Assembly: GCA_038501195.1 (NCBI GenBank)
Contig: JBBPUQ010000002.1
Span: 1,860,001 to 1,924,000 of the forward strand
DNA: 64,000 nucleotides
Origin: Nemania diffusa
Taxonomy: Eukaryota > Ascomycota > Sordariomycetes > Xylariales > Xylariaceae
Reading direction: 5' to 3'
The notes under the pieces were generated by a model. It was not told the origin of the DNA. It was given only the letters and a program-made list of their open reading frames with translations, and ran no database searches. Positions 59,606 to 64,000 of this stretch are shown piece by piece; the stretch's first letter is position 1; each line of letters opens with the position of its first letter. The translations under genes were made by a program, and so were the position numbers.

Positions 59606-62079
59606 ATGGCGTATTCTCTTTCAACCCATTTTGCCGGCCAGGGGCTTCTTGATAGTTTTAACTTCTTCACTGGTGAAGATGCGAATTATGGGTTCGCCAA
59701 GTAAGTGTCTCCAATCTGCTCTATAGGAAAACCCAGCTAATGTGGAACTAGTTATCAGAGTAGAGAGGCGGCCTTAGCGAGCAATCTCGTCTCTATTGAC
59801 GAGTTTAACCGAGTCAAGCTCGGAGTTGACTCAATCAACACATACTCGACTAATGGCACGGGTAGGCCAAGTGTTAGAATCACTAGCAATGACGATTTCA
59901 CTTACGGTCTTTTCATTGCCGATTTTGCCCATATGCCTAGTTCCACTTGTGGGACATGGCCAGCTTGTAAATCAAATACCCTCTGTCTATGCACTTCAAC
60001 TCAAGCTGACCTGTCAAGTCTGGGCTTTCAATAACGATGAAAATGGCTCACAGTGGCCTACAGGAGGAGAGATAGATATTATCCAAGGCGCTAACACAGC
60101 ACAGAGGAATCTAATCTCTGCTCATACGTGAGTTTATTACAGGCAAGCCGACATACAATGAAGCCGGTTGCTAAGTGAGAACAGTACAGCTGCCTGCCAG
60201 GCCCCGAAAACAGGTTTCGTTGGGGTTCAGGGTGCTACTGATTGTTCATCAAGTGTGAGTGGTGTTAATCCCCTGAGATTGAGATACGTGGATTGACACC
60301 GATCTCTTAGGCTAAGAATATTGGATGCAATTACGCAGCACCTACGTCAGGTAGCGCTACATACGGCGATGCCTTCAACGCCGAAGGGGGTGGTGTGTAT
60401 GCTTTGGAGTGGGACTCGCGAGACATAAAAATCTGGCATTTTCCTCGCAAAGCCATTCCGGACGACATCAAACTCGCACCCGTAAGGACGCCCGATCCGA
60501 CCAAATGGGGCCCACCACAGGCTCTCTTCGGAGGATCAACCTGTGAAGCAGATTCTCACTTTTATAACATGAGTCTCGTCATAAATACTGTGAGTAGAGA
60601 CTGATGTTACGCTGGTTTCCGGTAGTTCGCTAACATGGGATGAATAGAACTTCTGTGGTGCATATGCTGGTAAAATCTGGGGAGTCGCCGACCAGTGCGA
60701 CAAACTTGCACCAACCTGCGAGGAATACGTTGCTAAAAATCCCAGCAGCTTTATTAACACGTTTTGGCAAATCAACTACATTGACATCTATCAAAAGCCA
60801 GTGCTCGCCAATAGCACCTTTCTACACCCCTTGCCAAGCAACACTACCGTATCAACCCGCCCAGTTTCCAGCACCACGAGCCTTTCAGTCTTAAGAAGCA
60901 CCTCTACCGTGATCCCCAGCAGGACGCGGACCATCACGGTGTCGACTATTACGCAGGTCATGGCGACTGCCGAGCCAATTCGCACAGGCGGTGGACTAGC
61001 CGATCCTGCCATGATTAAGGATTCTACACTCCTAGGCTGCTTCGGTTCTCCCGCAGGCTACAAGTCGTTTACCCAGGCCGCCTCATCCGCCAAAATGGAC
61101 ATCGAGGCCTGCGTGACCAGCTGCGTAGGCCACAAGTACGCCGGCGTCTCTGGCGAGTACGTATTCACCCCCTATCTTCCCCTTCAACCAGCGACATCAC
61201 AAGCGCTAACCACCCACACGCCACAGAACCTGCTACTGCGCCGACGTCCTCGGCGACGCGACCTCCGTCGCAAACAACCTGTGCGACATCCCGTGTCCGG
61301 GGAACGCGGGCGAGATATGCGGCGGCGCGATCTCAGAAAGCGAGAAGACCTCCCCCAGCTTCGCGGGCGTGGGCTTCGCATTGGCAAAGCTAGCGAAGTC
61401 CCACAACGGCACATCGTCAAAGGAAGCAATCTCCATCCCCCGCGTCGACCCCCTCCTCACCCGCGCGGCACCTCCAACCGCCCTCCTAACCCTCTACGGC
61501 GCCATCGCAGCCGACATCCCGCCCCCGGCCCCCGCCCTAGGCGGCCCCCCATCCCACAAGCACAGACACGGCCACGCGGAAGCGCAAGCAGCAGCAGCAG
61601 CAGCGCTGACGAGCGCGGTAACAGTCACCTTCACATCCATCTGCCCCACGGACGCCGCGCGCCTCATCACGCTCGAGTACCGCACGACGCTGACGGCGCC
61701 GGCGCCCTCGTGCTCGTGCTCGGCAGCAGGCTTCGTGGCGGCGCCCGCGGTGCCCATGACGACGTACGCCGCAACCTGCGCCGCCTGCGGCCCGCGCGGC
61801 GAGAGCACCGTCACGCTCACCGTGCCCCGCGCCGTCGCGGCCGGGACCGGCGACGCGCACATCGTCGCGCTTGCCGTGCAGACCGTGGTCCCCGTGCTCG
61901 CGGCGCCGCACAACGCCAGTGTCCCCAGCGCCGCGACGTTGCGCCCGCCGGCGGCGAGCAGCACGCCCGTCGTGGGCGCCGGTACCGCTACGGTGGGGAG
62001 GACTGCGGGGTTTTTTCAGACGCTTGGGTATGGGGTGGCGCTATGGTTTGTGATTTTTGGGATCGGCATGGTTTTGTAG
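59606..62079 (+). CDS. GH16 glucanase-like protein with WSC domain and C-terminal anchor
   Basis: Seven exons (59606–59700, 59752–59966, 60019–60127, 60185–60254, 60311–60589, 60648–61156, 61227–62079) give 709 aa from this ATG. Residues 5–270 form a GH16 laminarinase-type fold (SFNFFTGEDANYGFANYQS, CGTWPAFWAF, GGEIDII, GVYALEWDSRDIKIWHF). A Ser/Thr-rich linker follows, then a WSC domain (about 381–460; LLGCFGSPAGYKSF, ETCYCAD, CPGNAGEICGG). A long Ala/Thr/Pro-rich region comes next, and a terminal hydrophobic segment (about 690–709) is suitable for a GPI or membrane anchor. WSC domains bind polysaccharide, so wall beta-glucan is the likely ligand. The catalytic signature normally ends in Glu (ExDxxE), but here it is E121-I-D-I-I-Q126. 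The 5′ end is probably incomplete because no signal peptide follows the ATG. Confidence 0.88.
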
Positions 62080-62427
62080 TCTAGTTAAATATGGTTTCTT
62101 AGCTGTTTAGAGCGATCATGCATAGGAGCATGTTGAATGAATAAATGTCAAAATCCAAAGTTATCATTATTCTCCAGCATCGCCTTTAGTCTATGCAGGG
62201 TGCGTTTTTAACCATTAATCTCCCCTCCCAACATGAAGGAAATTCCCATTTTCCCGTTACCATAAACATAAATCATGAGCGTTATTCAGGTGTCAGACTG
62301 ATTAAGTAGAAGCTTCGCGTCCTCCAAATGTCTTCGCTTGTCAATTGCCATAACCCAAAATACCTGACAATAGTTCGTCAACTACCGCCTCCTCCACTGT
62401 CTCTAGCGTTGCTTGCACCGCAGACTC
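62080..62427. other. Convergent spacer between GH16–WSC and TMEM16 genes
   Basis: The two genes converge, so the 348 bases are 3′ UTR. A canonical polyadenylation hexamer is listed separately; nothing else is recognised. Confidence 0.5.
62140..62145 (+). terminator. Putative polyadenylation signal AATAAA
   Basis: AATAAA lies 61 bases after the GH16–WSC stop codon, a normal distance for a 3′ end-processing signal in a filamentous fungus. Confidence 0.4.
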
Positions 62428-64000
62428 CTAGTTATTTGACGGCTTAGCATGTGAGATGAATTTTCGGCCAATCTGTATCGTCTCATCCATGCCTTGTTGT
62501 CGAAGCCAGAACCTGTGGAATAGTTAGGCGGTATTCAAGGAAGCATTTGCCTGGGAAACTTACATCTGCTCTGGAGTGCCGCCGCTGCCTACAGACAGCT
62601 TTCTTGCCTCTTCTTCTAGAGCGGCAAGCGTGATCTTCTCTCCCGTCTTGGGGTTGGGAGGGACACTCGCTTCCATGGCGTCGGGCCCGAGTGTTTCTTC
62701 CAGCAGATGCACTCGCATAGCGAACCTCTCCTTCCTCTCCTTCTGAAGTCCTGGGCTATCTATTTGTTCTAGGGCATACCTGACGATGAACTGCGTACCT
62801 AGATACAAATGTTCCGCGAAGAGAACCGTCACCAATAAACCCACGACATGCACATTTGATGGATCCCCACCTGGGCCCTCGTTCTCACCACTGAAGAGGA
62901 ACACGATAGCGGAACTGACAAGGCTTCCCGCCCAAGACAAGAAGCCTAGCGCGTTCAGCCAGGGGCCGATTGAATCAGCTCTCCAAGGAATTGGACGTTG
63001 ACTGCTCATAGCAATCTTCATCGCATCAGATCGGAGCTCTACCCAGTTGTTGATCAAGAACGCTAGGGGTGTAAGTGGCCAGATAGACGAGAACAGAGAT
63101 AGGTAGCCAAACTGAACTACCATCTCGCGATAGTCGACAGCAACATCGTATACACCCAGCTTGGCTTCATCTCGAACCCTCTCCAGAAATTTATGTTCTC
63201 CGGGCGCGTCGTGAACAGTCTCAACATTCTGGTTTGCCCGCTTCGCTTGAACAGTCTCCACCTTTTTAAAGACGATTCGTTTCACAAGAGGAACTACGAA
63301 TTCTAGGGCGACGTTAACAACCTGGGCAGTAACAGCGCAGTAAACCATCTGGCTCTTGAGCCTATCAGGATTGATGTGAAACTCTTGTGTGGTTATCGAG
63401 TTCTCACTATAGAATTTCCCGGCTGTAGTTGTAAAGATTTGGAAATACGGTACCATCAAATTCCCAAAAGGCATGTATACAAAGGCAGATAGGAATAATG
63501 GCGTGTACGAGGTGATGAAATTGATGATGAAAATCTTCCGGATGAAGGCAGACAGATGGGCTATAGTGGATCGTTAGTAAATTCTTCATCAACGGTCTAA
63601 GGTTCCCTACCATCGTTTGTTGGGTAATTTTCGCGCTCTGTCAATACTTCCGCAAATTTTGTTAGGATGGCCGATAAAACTGGGAGTATCCCGCTTAGGA
63701 TAATGGTGGGTGTAAAAGTCTTCAATATTTTGTTAGCATGTGTCTGCTTTAGGGTGAACTACTACGTACTAGGTATGATTTGAACGGTCCATTGTATACC
63801 TGTGTAAGGAAGATCTCGATGCCGAAACAGAATATGTAAAGTGCACCCAACACGAAAACACAAGCGAGTGCGAATGGCACCTGAAGAAGCTGTGTCTTTA
63901 ATCTCTTCGTTGGCGGGTAGTACTTGACTAGTTCACCAGTCACCGGATCTGGGGCCTCATGATCCCACTGGAACTTGGTTCGAGCATGCTGGATGCGTGA
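62428..64000 (-). CDS. TMEM16/anoctamin-family membrane protein, C-terminal part
   Basis: The gene runs off the right edge; its N-terminal exons lie outside. Four exons are visible on the minus strand (64000–63770, 63719–63611, 63560–62564, 62512–62428), encoding about 473 residues to a TAG stop. Hydrophobic segments in order include LLQVPFALACVFVLGALYIF, FTPTIILSGILPVLSAIL, IFIINFITSYTPLFLSAFVY, YCAVTAQVVNVALEFVV, FGYLSLFSSIWPLTPLAFLI, WLNALGFLSWAGSLVSSAIV and VVGLLVTVLFAEHLYLG. The loop LTERENYP and the NNWVELRSDA segment, with its conserved acidic residues near the calcium site, are hallmarks of fungal TMEM16 proteins such as the Nectria and Aspergillus fumigatus lipid scramblases. Expected role: calcium-regulated phospholipid scrambling or ion conduction, or an Ist2-like ER–plasma membrane role. 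Splice junctions all restore frame. Confidence 0.94.

Noticed and set aside
61494..61964. 156-codon minus-strand frame opposite the GH16–WSC 3′ exon
   Set aside because: It is a shadow of the Ala/Pro-rich coding region, with no start context or domain.

Overview
The window comes from a filamentous ascomycete (Pezizomycotina, most likely Sordariomycetes). The genes are protein coding with many short introns (about 54–130 nt, GT…AG, often with a CTAAC/CTGAT-like branch site). The products are typical of these fungi: a group III G-alpha subunit, a Hog1 MAP kinase, a C2H2/fungal_trans regulator, a WSC-domain wall glycosidase and a fungal TMEM16 protein. Spacers are long and sprinkled with (ACCT)n/(AGGT)n tetranucleotides. 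All gene models below were spliced by hand from reading frame, splice consensus and family similarity; no alignment or RNA evidence was available.

Layout, left to right: intronless GNAT acetyltransferase (1431–2117, +); six-exon zinc/SH3 protein (6507–9534, +); a 7.4 kb gene-free block; group III G-alpha (16982–18321, +); glycogen phosphorylase (20732–23788, +); an AT-rich repeat-bearing spacer with a MITE-like element (24361–24526) and related partial copies; Hog1-type MAP kinase (29686–31293, +); GC-rich intronless class III aminotransferase (32350–33774, +); an 8.4 kb spacer; C2H2 transcription factor (42192–45410, +); F-box protein (46394–48706, +) with two introns that look like copies of one introner-like element; PfkB/Mak32-like protein (49700–51472, −); adenylyl cyclase-associated protein CAP (53126–54992, +); carnitine acetyltransferase (55707–57921, −); GH16–WSC cell-wall protein (59606–62079, +); and the C-terminal part of a TMEM16/anoctamin protein (62428 to the right edge, −).

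Functional links: the G-alpha subunit and CAP both belong to cAMP/PKA signalling. Glycogen phosphorylase is a classic output of PKA and stress signalling; its leader carries three CCCCT (STRE-like) boxes and its N-terminus an R-R-x-S site. Hog1 is the osmostress MAP kinase. Carnitine acetyltransferase moves acetyl units between peroxisome and mitochondrion, and its gene is built for both addresses. There is no sign of a secondary-metabolite cluster, a prokaryote-type system, a CRISPR array, rRNA or a convincing tRNA. The most noteworthy items are the twin introner-like introns, the GH16 protein whose acid/base Glu is Gln and whose start codon is not evident, the MITE-like family, and several start-site/uORF arrangements that could control protein fate.
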